Shown here piece by piece: positions 1 to 7,141 of a stretch of DNA of 8,026 nt; positions within the stretch are counted from its first letter, which is position 1, and each line of letters starts with the position of its first letter. The position numbers were made by a program, and so were the translations under genes. Source of the stretch: an uncultured Christensenellaceae bacterium (GTDB lineage: Bacteria; Bacillota; Clostridia; Christensenellales; Borkfalkiaceae); contig CAJUKJ010000030.1 of the NCBI GenBank assembly GCA_910587365.1, positions 1 through 8,026 on the forward strand, in the 5' to 3' direction. Under the pieces are notes generated by a model that saw only the letters and a program-made list of their open reading frames with translations, searched no databases and was not told where the DNA came from.

Positions 1-156
1 ATTATTACAATGTCGATGTCAGCGGGTACAAATTGTCCGTATAACTTTGCACAAGGGTTTGTCAATATGGCAAACGGACATTTATTCAAAGGGATCAAGT
101 GCTTTTGCACAAAAATAAAAGTTCCAAAATTGCCAAAAGAAAAGGAGGAAAAATAA
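1..156 (+). CDS. Possible 3' end of an upstream gene (unidentified, partial)
   Basis: Frame 1 is open from the first base of the window to a TAA at 154-156, giving 51 codons. It ends in a lysine- and glutamate-rich tail (VPKLPKEKEEK). The TAA lies directly before the symporter ATG at 157, an arrangement typical of operon neighbours, and the symporter Shine-Dalgarno sequence would lie inside its last codons. The visible peptide contains AGTNCPYNFAQGFVNMANG and a Cys-x-Cys (KCFC). I do not recognise a family. A 51-codon open stretch in AT-rich DNA is only mildly unlikely by chance, and frame 2 is also open for about 38 codons, so this could equally be a noncoding leader. If real, it would make the four-gene cluster at least a five-gene operon. 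Confidence 0.38.
   Translation: MITMSMSAGTNCPYNFAQGFVNMANGHLFKGIKCFCTKIKVPKLPKEKEEK
46..112. promoter_or_regulatory. Candidate operator-like repeats upstream of the symporter
   Basis: Three short repeats cluster here. TTTGCACAA occurs exactly twice in direct orientation, at 46-54 and 104-112. Between them, 58-74 is an imperfect 17-bp palindrome (TTTGTCAATATGGCAAA). TGTCCGT at 34-40 is matched by its reverse complement ACGGACA at 74-80. Repeats of this size ahead of a sugar-uptake operon could be regulator sites, but no good -10/-35 pair is visible, and the region may instead be coding (see the open frame at 1-156). The repeats are seen directly; their function is a guess. Confidence 0.2.
143..148 (+). 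promoter_or_regulatory. Ribosome binding site of the symporter gene
   Basis: A perfect AGGAGG lies eight bases before the ATG at 157. It supports that start over the internal ATG at residue 6, which has no comparable site. Confidence 0.85.
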
Positions 157-2127
157 ATGGCAACAGGTAAAATGTTGAATGGTCGTATCTTTGACAGTCG
201 CATACGCTCAAGAAACATAACGGGGAAAGAAAAATGGCTTGGCTATTTACTCGGTCCGTGCGGTGCATTGTTAATTAATGCTGTTTTAGGGGGATCGTTT
301 TTAAATCAGTATTGGACTGACGTTTTGAAACTCGGCGGTTTGTGGGGCGGAGCATTCCTCATAGTATTTCCTATTTTTTCTAAAATTTTAGACGCCATAA
401 CTAATTTTATTATGGGTTGGATTATTGATCGGACAAAAAATAAACAGGGGAAAGCCCGTCCGTATTTGTTGTTATCCGCATTTTTAGTTCCAATTACGGG
501 TATGTTGCTTTATCTCGTGCCTAATATGTCAATAAGTTGGAAAGCTGTATGGGTAATAATTTCGTATAATCTTTTCTTTTCATTTGCCTATACGATTTAT
601 AATATGAGCCACAATATGATGGTTCCTCTTTCTACCCGTAACTCGTCACAGAGGGGTGTTTTGGCAGTTTTCAATCAAGTGGCTACGATTATGGTTACGG
701 GCATATTAGCGGCATTAATTTTCCCTATGGTAATTTTACCGATGATAGGATCCAGCCAAACGTTGTGGATAAGCGTAATGTCGGTTTTATGTATCATTAT
801 GTTGCCGGTTATGCTGTTGGAGTATTACTTTACAAAAGAGAGAGTTACCGAAGAATTAGGAAAAGTAGAAACCGTTAAAATTCCTTATAAAATGCAAATA
901 AAAGCTGTGTTTTCAGATAAATATATTGTTTTTCTTTTAGTGTATAGCTTGATTTATACATTGGGTGGAACTTTGAAAAACAGCGCTTTAATATATTATT
1001 GCAACTATGTTTTGGGTACATATAACGACGGTATAACGCAAACTTTAATTTCCGTAATCGGCGGTATTCCAATGGGTATCGGTATCTTTGCCGTATGGCC
1101 GCTTGCTAAAAAATTCGGTAAGAAAAACGTGACTGTTGCGGGATTTGTTTTTTATGCCGTCGGTAGCGCGATTTGTTGGATGGTTCCTACAAATTTGATT
1201 GTGGTTATAATAGGACAGTTTATCAAGAATATCGGCGGACTGCCGTGCGCTTATATCTTTATGTCGCTATTTTCCGATTCATTTGACCATTTGGAATGGA
1301 AGACGGGATTCAGAAGCGATAGCTTGGCAATGTCGATTTATTCTATGATAACAATTGTATTAATGGGGGTTGGACTTGCTATTCTGAATGCGGCTCTGAA
1401 TGCAAGCGGATATATACCACCGCTCAACGTAACGGATTTGGGCGAGGCAGAAGCTATCCTTGCACAAAACGGTTGGCTTTCTCAATTAGATTTAAGCTCT
1501 TACAAAATGGCGATTGACGGTACGTTTACCGTAGGTATACAACAGCCCGGAAGCACTTTGAACGCCATATCGTTTTTGTTTGTAGGACTTGAAGTTATTA
1601 CGGGAATACTGAGTGCGATATTGTTGGCGTTTATCGGCGTCGAAAAGACGTTGGAAAGAAAGCAAAAGATAATACGCGAACGTCAAAAAGAGGCTTGTGA
1701 AAAAAGCGGTAAAGTCTGGGTAGAACCCGAAGTGCAGCTGGAAATGGATCAGCGGTTGGCTGATGAAGAAGCAGAGGAAATTTTCCGTTCGGAATTAAAA
1801 TCCAAATGTGAAAAGAAGGGATTAAACTACGAAGAGGAACTTGAAAAGCATATCAGACAAATTTCCGAAAAGAATGCAAAAGAAGCCGAAAAGAAACGTT
1901 TGGCGGAAGAAAAGCAAGCTGCAAAATTAAAAGCAGCGGAAGAAAAGCAGACAGCCAAACTTGCCAAACTGACGTCACAGCAGCTTGTCGCTCGTGAAGA
2001 GAAAGCAAGAAGGCGTCGGGAACGTATTGACGCCGCTTGGGCAATTGAGCTTGAAAAAGGCAACGCAACTTATCAAAAAATGCAGGATTTACTTAAAAAG
2101 TACGCTGAAAAGAAGGAGAAACATTAA
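157..2127 (+). CDS. GPH-family (MFS) glycoside:cation symporter with a long charged C-terminal tail
   Basis: This is an inner-membrane secondary transporter that most likely imports a glycoside or oligosaccharide with Na+ or H+. The family is shown by the loop 2-3 signature at residues 79-103 (DAITN, then GWIIDRTKNKQGKARPY). About twelve membrane segments can be read, roughly at 27-46, 60-90, 101-121, 129-150, 167-198, 203-225, 255-280, 292-315, 322-342, 344-370, 390-413 and 467-494. A hydrophilic stretch of about 55 residues (413-466) separates the last two. GPH symporters are usually 450-500 residues long. This one has 656 because of a cytoplasmic tail (about 497-656) very rich in Lys, Glu, Arg and Ala, predicted to form a long helix or coiled coil. 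The tail is not the PTS IIA-like domain found on the lactose transporter LacS. The gene leads the cluster, and its stop overlaps the GH3 start by one base, so import and hydrolysis are probably co-expressed. The substrate is inferred only from the neighbouring GH78 and GH3 genes. Confidence 0.92.
   Translation: MATGKMLNGRIFDSRIRSRNITGKEKWLGYLLGPCGALLINAVLGGSFLNQYWTDVLKLGGLWGGAFLIVFPIFSKILDAITNFIMGWIIDRTKNKQGKARPYLLLSAFLVPITGMLLYLVPNMSISWKAVWVIISYNLFFSFAYTIYNMSHNMMVPLSTRNSSQRGVLAVFNQVATIMVTGILAALIFPMVILPMIGSSQTLWISVMSVLCIIMLPVMLLEYYFTKERVTEELGKVETVKIPYKMQIKAVFSDKYIVFLLVYSLIYTLGGTLKNSALIYYCNYVLGTYNDGITQTLISVIGGIPMGIGIFAVWPLAKKFGKKNVTVAGFVFYAVGSAICWMVPTNLIVVIIGQFIKNIGGLPCAYIFMSLFSDSFDHLEWKTGFRSDSLAMSIYSMITIVLMGVGLAILNAALNASGYIPPLNVTDLGEAEAILAQNGWLSQLDLSSYKMAIDGTFTVGIQQPGSTLNAISFLFVGLEVITGILSAILLAFIGVEKTLERKQKIIRERQKEACEKSGKVWVEPEVQLEMDQRLADEEAEEIFRSELKSKCEKKGLNYEEELEKHIRQISEKNAKEAEKKRLAEEKQAAKLKAAEEKQTAKLAKLTSQQLVAREEKARRRRERIDAAWAIELEKGNATYQKMQDLLKKYAEKKEKH
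1903..1968 (+). repeat. 33-bp tandem repeat within the symporter tail
   Basis: Two adjacent 33-bp units (1903-1935 and 1936-1968) both begin with the identical 14 bases GCGGAAGAAAAGCA and then diverge, mostly at the DNA level. They encode AEEKQAAKLKA (residues 583-593) and AEEKQTAKLAK (594-604), an 11-residue tandem repeat in the charged helix. An 11-residue unit matches three turns of helix, so the repeat can lengthen the helix without breaking its face. Origin by in-frame duplication is likely, but low-complexity codon bias could also produce it. Confidence 0.6.
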
Positions 2128-4565
2128 TGACCGTTAAGTTTGATGAAGCAGTTTCCGAGCTGGAACAACGAAATTCGGAATTATCGTTGGAAGTCGCCTG
2201 TGAAGGAATCGTATTGCTTGAAAATAACGGCGTGTTGCCGCTGCAATGTAAAAAAATAGCATTGTACGGTGCGGGTGCAAGGCATACGGCAAAATGCGGT
2301 ACAGGAAGCGGAGAGGTGAATAACCGTCACAGTGTTTCTGTCGAAGAAGGATTGGAGGCGTGCGGATTACAGGTTACGACAAAGATGTGGTTGGACGCTT
2401 GCGACGAACAAATGCACCGCGGTGAAGAGGAGCGCGATGCCAAAATTAAGCAAATAGCAAAAAAATATAACGTTTTTCAATTTTGGGATTTGATGAATGC
2501 GATTGCGCTTCCTATCGTTTATCCCACAGGACGCGATATAACCGAGCGCGACGTTGCAGATTCCGATACGGATACCGCACTTTACGTTTTGACACGACAG
2601 GCGGGCGAAGGTATGGATAGGCGTGTTAAGAAAGGCGAGTATAATTTTGACGATAAAGAAATCCGCGACCTTAAATTCATTTCGGAGCACTATAAAAACA
2701 CCATACTTGTTCTCAATACGGGTGCATGTATTGATGTAAATCCTTTGCTCGAAATGAAGCTCGGCGCAGTCGTTTTTATGGGGCAGGCAGGGCAAAACGG
2801 AGGTTTGGCTTTAGCACATTTGTTATTGGGAAAACAAAATTTTTGCGGAAAGCTTGCTGCAACTTGGGCTAAAAATTTGCAAGACCTTCCTTGCTCTGAT
2901 TCGTTCAGTTATTTGGACGGAAACACAGACAGAGAGCTTTATAAAGACGGTATTTACGTCGGATACAGATATTTTGACACATTCGATATCAAGCCTAAAT
3001 ATGCTTTCGGATACGGGCTTTCCTATACCGAATTTGAAATAAAAGCAAAGGCGGAATTATCGGGCGGGGAAGTTACGGTAAAAGCGCAAGTTGAAAATAT
3101 AGGAAAAACAGCGGGTAAAGAGGTCGTCCAAATATATTTATCTTGCCCGTCAGGGAAAATCAAACGCGAATATCAGCAGTTAGCCGCCTTTGCAAAAACC
3201 GATTTGATAGCGGTTGGAGAATGCGGAACGGTAACGTCGGGATTTGAATTAAAAGATTTTGCAGCGTACGACGAAACGCGTTCCTGTTTCATTTTAGAAA
3301 AAGGTAATTATATCGTCAGAGTCGGTAACTCTTCCCGTAATACAACGCCGGTCGCAACTATTGTGGTCGATAGGGAATTTATTGTAGAAAAATGCAAACC
3401 GATTGAATTTGCACAATGCAGAGTTGAAGAAATTGCTGCGCCCGTTCGGTATGTGGAAGAAGAACCCGTAGGCGATATTCTGCATTTGGACGAAAATGCG
3501 ATACAGTTTGTTCAAAATAATTACGATGCTCCCAAAGTGAATATTTTGCCCGAAACGAAAAAAATGAACGCCAAAGAATTAACTTGTCTGTGCGTTGGAG
3601 ATCCAACTTTGATGAGCGGCGGAATACCCGGCGTTGTCGGCGCAAGCGGACAAATAGACACAAAGGTTTGTAAAAAATACGGATATTATCCCACCGTTAT
3701 GGCGGACGGTCCTGCAGGAATAAGAATTTCGATGAAATACGCCGTTGAACCCAACGGTAAGCTTAAAACAGGCGGCAAATTGCCACAGGACTTAGTGAAA
3801 GCTAAAAAACTGTTTAGATTTTTAGACCGCTTATGGAGTAAAACAAGTAAAAAGGCACAGCTTGTTTATCAGTTTTGTACGGCATGGCCGAGCGCAACGG
3901 TGCAAGCGCAAACGTTTTCGCCCGAATTAATTAGGAAAATCGGAATAGCCGTCTCGTGCGAAATGCAACAATATAAAGTAGGGATATGGTTGGCGCCCGG
4001 TATGAATATACAACGGCATCCTCTTTGCGGAAGAAATTACGAATATTATTCCGAAGATCCTATGCTTACCGCAGAAATGGCAAGCGCATTGACGTTGGGC
4101 GTTCAGAGTAATGAACGTTGCGCAGTCACTATTAAACATTTTTGCTGTAACAATCAGGAAGATAATCGTATGAAATCGTCCAGCGAAGTCAATGAGCGTG
4201 CGTTAAGAGAGATTTATCTTAAAGCGTTCAAATTAACGGTAAGAAAAGCAAAGCCGAAATGCGTTATGTCAAGTTACAATAAAGTAAACGGTACATACGT
4301 TAACAGTTCGTATGATCTTATTACTAACATACTACGTTGCGAATTCGGGTTTGACGGAGTTGTAATGACCGATTGGCAAAGCGTCGCAAAAGATCAAGCG
4401 GTAGCGGGAGAAACTATTTGCGCCGAAAACGATTTAATTATGGCAGGAGATAAGTTTCAGCATAAAGAGTTGTTAAAAGCAGTTAAATCGGGGAAAGTTG
4501 CAAAAACTTCGGTACAAAAGTGTGCGAGTAGGATTTTGAATTTGTGCAAAAAGCTGAACTCATAG
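2127..4565 (+). CDS. Glycoside hydrolase family 3 enzyme with permuted domain order (beta-glucosidase-like)
   Basis: This retaining exo-beta-glycosidase (812 residues) probably removes beta-linked glucose or a related sugar from the non-reducing end. The domains run opposite to the usual GH3 order. The alpha/beta-sandwich domain comes first (about 1-290, ending in FGYGLSYTEFE), followed by a fibronectin III-like domain (about 305-412, with VENIGKTAGKEVVQIYLS), a linker (413-480) and the catalytic barrel (about 480-812). This order is known from Ruminococcus albus and Butyrivibrio fibrisolvens beta-glucosidases. Expected active-site elements are intact: nucleophile Asp749 in GVVMTDW, DGPAGIR (Asp527), GRNYEYYSEDP (Arg636), KH at 670-671, and candidate acid/base Glu161 in GEGMDR. 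No signal peptide is present and there are many cysteines, which fits a cytoplasmic enzyme. The ATG overlaps the previous stop (TAATG), with AAGGAG at 2113-2118 at good spacing. GH3 also includes beta-xylosidases and N-acetylglucosaminidases, so the exact substrate is open. Confidence 0.92.
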   Translation: MTVKFDEAVSELEQRNSELSLEVACEGIVLLENNGVLPLQCKKIALYGAGARHTAKCGTGSGEVNNRHSVSVEEGLEACGLQVTTKMWLDACDEQMHRGEEERDAKIKQIAKKYNVFQFWDLMNAIALPIVYPTGRDITERDVADSDTDTALYVLTRQAGEGMDRRVKKGEYNFDDKEIRDLKFISEHYKNTILVLNTGACIDVNPLLEMKLGAVVFMGQAGQNGGLALAHLLLGKQNFCGKLAATWAKNLQDLPCSDSFSYLDGNTDRELYKDGIYVGYRYFDTFDIKPKYAFGYGLSYTEFEIKAKAELSGGEVTVKAQVENIGKTAGKEVVQIYLSCPSGKIKREYQQLAAFAKTDLIAVGECGTVTSGFELKDFAAYDETRSCFILEKGNYIVRVGNSSRNTTPVATIVVDREFIVEKCKPIEFAQCRVEEIAAPVRYVEEEPVGDILHLDENAIQFVQNNYDAPKVNILPETKKMNAKELTCLCVGDPTLMSGGIPGVVGASGQIDTKVCKKYGYYPTVMADGPAGIRISMKYAVEPNGKLKTGGKLPQDLVKAKKLFRFLDRLWSKTSKKAQLVYQFCTAWPSATVQAQTFSPELIRKIGIAVSCEMQQYKVGIWLAPGMNIQRHPLCGRNYEYYSEDPMLTAEMASALTLGVQSNERCAVTIKHFCCNNQEDNRMKSSSEVNERALREIYLKAFKLTVRKAKPKCVMSSYNKVNGTYVNSSYDLITNILRCEFGFDGVVMTDWQSVAKDQAVAGETICAENDLIMAGDKFQHKELLKAVKSGKVAKTSVQKCASRILNLCKKLNS

Positions 4566-4587
4566 TATTGTTATAAAAAACTTTATT

Positions 4588-4593
4588 GGAGGG
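4588..4593 (+). promoter_or_regulatory. Ribosome binding site that sets the GH78 start
   Basis: GGAGGG lies four bases before the ATG at 4598. The longest possible reading frame begins at a TTG at 4586, but that TTG sits at the edge of this Shine-Dalgarno sequence and has no purine-rich site of its own upstream. The ATG is therefore the better start. Confidence 0.8.
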
Positions 4594-4597
4594 CGAT

Positions 4598-7141
4598 ATG
4601 AAGGCAATCAATCTAAAAACGGAATATTTAATTAATCCTATCGGGATAGATATACAAAATCCGCGTCTAATGTGGACGTGCGAGGGCGATAAAAGGCAAA
4701 GTGCATACCGTATTATCGCCGTAACCGACGGAAAACCCGTTTGGGACAGCGGCAAGGTTTTGTCGGATGAAATGTATGCGGACTATCTGCCGAAACTTGT
4801 TTCCCGTCAGCGTGTGGAATGGGCTGTTACGGTATGGAACGAACACGACGAAGAGGGTGAAAAAGCAGACGCATTTTTTGAAATGGGTTTGTTGAGTAGT
4901 TCCGATTTCAAAGCGAAATGGATATGCGGAAATTACGGCGTAAATAAGAAAAAACGTTATCCCGTGGACTGTTTCAGAAAAACGTTTAACGCTTTTTGTG
5001 TCCAAAAAGCAAGATTATACATAACGGCTTGCGGCTTATACGAGGCAAAACTCAATGGTAAGAAAATAGGAGAGTTTTGTCTTGCCCCGGGACATACCGA
5101 TTATAGAAAGCGCATACAACTTCAGGTTTATGACGTAACAGAAGCCGTTGTAAGCGGCATGAACGATTTTACGGTTGAGCTTGCCGACGGTTGGTATAGA
5201 GGCAGTTGCGGCGCTTGGGGACGGAAAAACCAATACGGTAAACAAACGAAGTTTTTGGCACAGTTAGAGATTACGGGGCACGACGGGAATATTAGCCGTA
5301 TTATATCTGATGAAACTTGGGATTGGAGCAATGACGGCGCGATTCGCTTTGCCGACAATAAAGACGGTGAGGTCGTGGAGGCTTACCGTACGCCTTCTTA
5401 CAATCGGAAGGCTAAATTAACGAAGCAAGAAGTGATTCCTTCCGCTTCCAACAACGTGCCTTTAACCGAACACGAAACGTTTAAGCCTACGGTTATTAAA
5501 ACCCCGAAGGGAGCAACCGTTCTCAATTTCGGACAGAATATTGCGGGTTATATTGCATTTTCGTTAAAAGCTCGAAAGGGGCAAATAATTAAACTTCGCT
5601 TTGGGGAAATGTTCGACAAAGAAGGCGAATTTACCCAAAAGAATATTCAATGCGCCAATAAAAAGCGCACGAAGGTTACGCCTTTACAGCAGGTTGTTTA
5701 TACGGCAGAAGAGGGCGTAAACGAGTATAAAACGAAGTTCGCAATTTTTGGTTTTCAGTACGTATTAATTGAAACGGATATTGCTTGGCAACCCGAAGAT
5801 TTTACTGCGATTGCCGTTTATTCGGATATGCAAGACACGATTAAATTTAACTGTTCGCATGAACTGATTAATAAATTAGTCGAGTGTACACGGTGGTCAA
5901 CGAGAAACAATCACGCCGACGTTCCAACCGACTGTCCTACGAGGGAACGTCATGGTTGGTCGGGCGATGCGCAGATTTTTTGTAATACGGCAAGCTATTT
6001 CGTCGATTATGCCGCTATGGCAAGAAAATATGTTGCGGATATGTGCGACGGGCAGAGAAAGAACGGTAATTTCCGTCAGATTACGCCTATGGGCGGTATC
6101 GACTTTTATATGAACGTAATGGATGGTTCTCCCGGTTGGTCGGATGCGGGCGTACTGATACCTTACCGCATTTACGAAAAGTACGGCGATAAACGTATTT
6201 TGGAAAATAACTACGATGCTATGCGCCGATTTGCAATGTACAAGATAAAGACGCTCGGCAAGCATTATTTTACGAGTGCGCCTACGGGATTAAAGCGTAA
6301 ATACCGTAAAATGATATCCAATTACGGTCAGTCTTACGGCGAATGGGCTGAACCCGTTGATGTCAAGGCGTTTGCTATATCCGACTTTGTAAGTCCTCAT
6401 CCTGAAGAAACTACGGCGTATATCGTTTATATGCTTGAACATATGAAAAAAATCGCCGACTTACTCGGTAAAGTGGAAGACGCGCAATACTTCAAAAAGT
6501 ATGCCGACAGAACAAGAATAGGCTACCAAAAACTTGTAGAGACAAAGAAACACGGTATGGATACGGACAGACAGGCGAAACTCGTGCGTCCGCTGTATCT
6601 TAAACTTTTGAACGACAAGCAAACGGAATATGCAAAAAAGCGTTTGATAAAGGCGCTTGATAACTACGGCTGGCGTTTGGGTACGGGCTTTTTGTCAACT
6701 CCGTTTATACTCTACGTTCTGGCAGATATAAATATTGAGTATGCTTACAGGCTTCTTGAAAACGAGGAAATGCCCGGTTGGTTATTTATGCCGAAAATGG
6801 GGGCAAACACTATTTGGGAAAGTTGGGAAGGAACGGAAGCGCAAGGAGGCGTAGCGTCGCTCGACCATTACAGTAAGGGTGCCGTCTGCGAATGGCTGTT
6901 TGACAGTATGTGCGGAATTAAAGTCGCCGAAGAGAGAAAATTTATTATTGCACCGAAAGTCGGCGGCAGCATAACTCACGCCGAATGTGAGTACGACAGC
7001 ATATACGGCAAGATCGTAAGCAAGTGGAAAAGAAATGGGAACAAGATTGAATATACGATAATCGTTCCTTCCAATACTACGGCGCAAATCGTTTTGCCGA
7101 GCGGTACTCAAACCGTTGGCGCAGGGACTTACGAGATATGA
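4598..7141 (+). CDS. Alpha-L-rhamnosidase, glycoside hydrolase family 78
   Basis: This inverting exo-enzyme releases terminal alpha-L-rhamnose. Numbering is for the 847-residue product from the ATG at 4598. The layout matches bacterial GH78: an N-terminal Ig-like domain (about 1-105), a rhamnosidase N-terminal beta domain (about 130-295), a second beta domain (about 295-405), the (alpha/alpha)6 catalytic barrel (about 410-775) and a C-terminal beta domain (about 775-847). The signature DCPTRERHGWSGDAQ carries Asp445, Glu450 and Asp457, matching rhamnose-contacting residues Asp567, Glu572 and Asp579 of Bacillus RhaB. Glu450 is the likely general acid, and Glu741 in NTIWESWEG the likely general base. 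GWSDAG and LDHYSKGAVCEWLF are further family marks. No signal peptide is present, so it should act in the cytoplasm. The gene lies 32 bases after GH3 with no terminator between, and its stop overlaps the esterase start (ATGA). This gene gives the best clue that the imported substrate contains rhamnose. Confidence 0.94.
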   Translation: MKAINLKTEYLINPIGIDIQNPRLMWTCEGDKRQSAYRIIAVTDGKPVWDSGKVLSDEMYADYLPKLVSRQRVEWAVTVWNEHDEEGEKADAFFEMGLLSSSDFKAKWICGNYGVNKKKRYPVDCFRKTFNAFCVQKARLYITACGLYEAKLNGKKIGEFCLAPGHTDYRKRIQLQVYDVTEAVVSGMNDFTVELADGWYRGSCGAWGRKNQYGKQTKFLAQLEITGHDGNISRIISDETWDWSNDGAIRFADNKDGEVVEAYRTPSYNRKAKLTKQEVIPSASNNVPLTEHETFKPTVIKTPKGATVLNFGQNIAGYIAFSLKARKGQIIKLRFGEMFDKEGEFTQKNIQCANKKRTKVTPLQQVVYTAEEGVNEYKTKFAIFGFQYVLIETDIAWQPEDFTAIAVYSDMQDTIKFNCSHELINKLVECTRWSTRNNHADVPTDCPTRERHGWSGDAQIFCNTASYFVDYAAMARKYVADMCDGQRKNGNFRQITPMGGIDFYMNVMDGSPGWSDAGVLIPYRIYEKYGDKRILENNYDAMRRFAMYKIKTLGKHYFTSAPTGLKRKYRKMISNYGQSYGEWAEPVDVKAFAISDFVSPHPEETTAYIVYMLEHMKKIADLLGKVEDAQYFKKYADRTRIGYQKLVETKKHGMDTDRQAKLVRPLYLKLLNDKQTEYAKKRLIKALDNYGWRLGTGFLSTPFILYVLADINIEYAYRLLENEEMPGWLFMPKMGANTIWESWEGTEAQGGVASLDHYSKGAVCEWLFDSMCGIKVAEERKFIIAPKVGGSITHAECEYDSIYGKIVSKWKRNGNKIEYTIIVPSNTTAQIVLPSGTQTVGAGTYEI

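Noticed and set aside
59..88. Sigma-70-like promoter: TTGTCA (59-64) with TATTCA (83-88)
   Set aside because: The -10 match is only three of six and the spacer is 18 bases; too weak to annotate, and the region may be coding.
2367..2795. 142-codon open frame on the minus strand opposite the GH3 gene
   Set aside because: It lies fully inside a gene with clear family motifs, has no good ribosome binding site seen, and its composition looks like a codon shadow.
2127..4565. Possibility that GH3 is a broken or fused pseudogene because its domains are in the wrong order
   Set aside because: The frame is intact for 812 residues, all expected active-site motifs are present, and this permutation is known in Ruminococcus and Butyrivibrio enzymes.
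4586..4597. TTG start adding four residues to the GH78 protein
   Set aside because: The TTG sits at the edge of the GGAGGG ribosome binding site of the ATG at 4598 and has no site of its own.
4566..4597. Terminator or small RNA between GH3 and GH78
   Set aside because: The 32-base gap has no stem with a following T-run and is filled mainly by the GH78 ribosome binding site.
5897..6265. 122-codon open frame on the minus strand opposite the GH78 catalytic region
   Set aside because: It overlaps the most conserved part of GH78 (DCPTRERHGWSGDAQ), and its translation resembles no protein I know.
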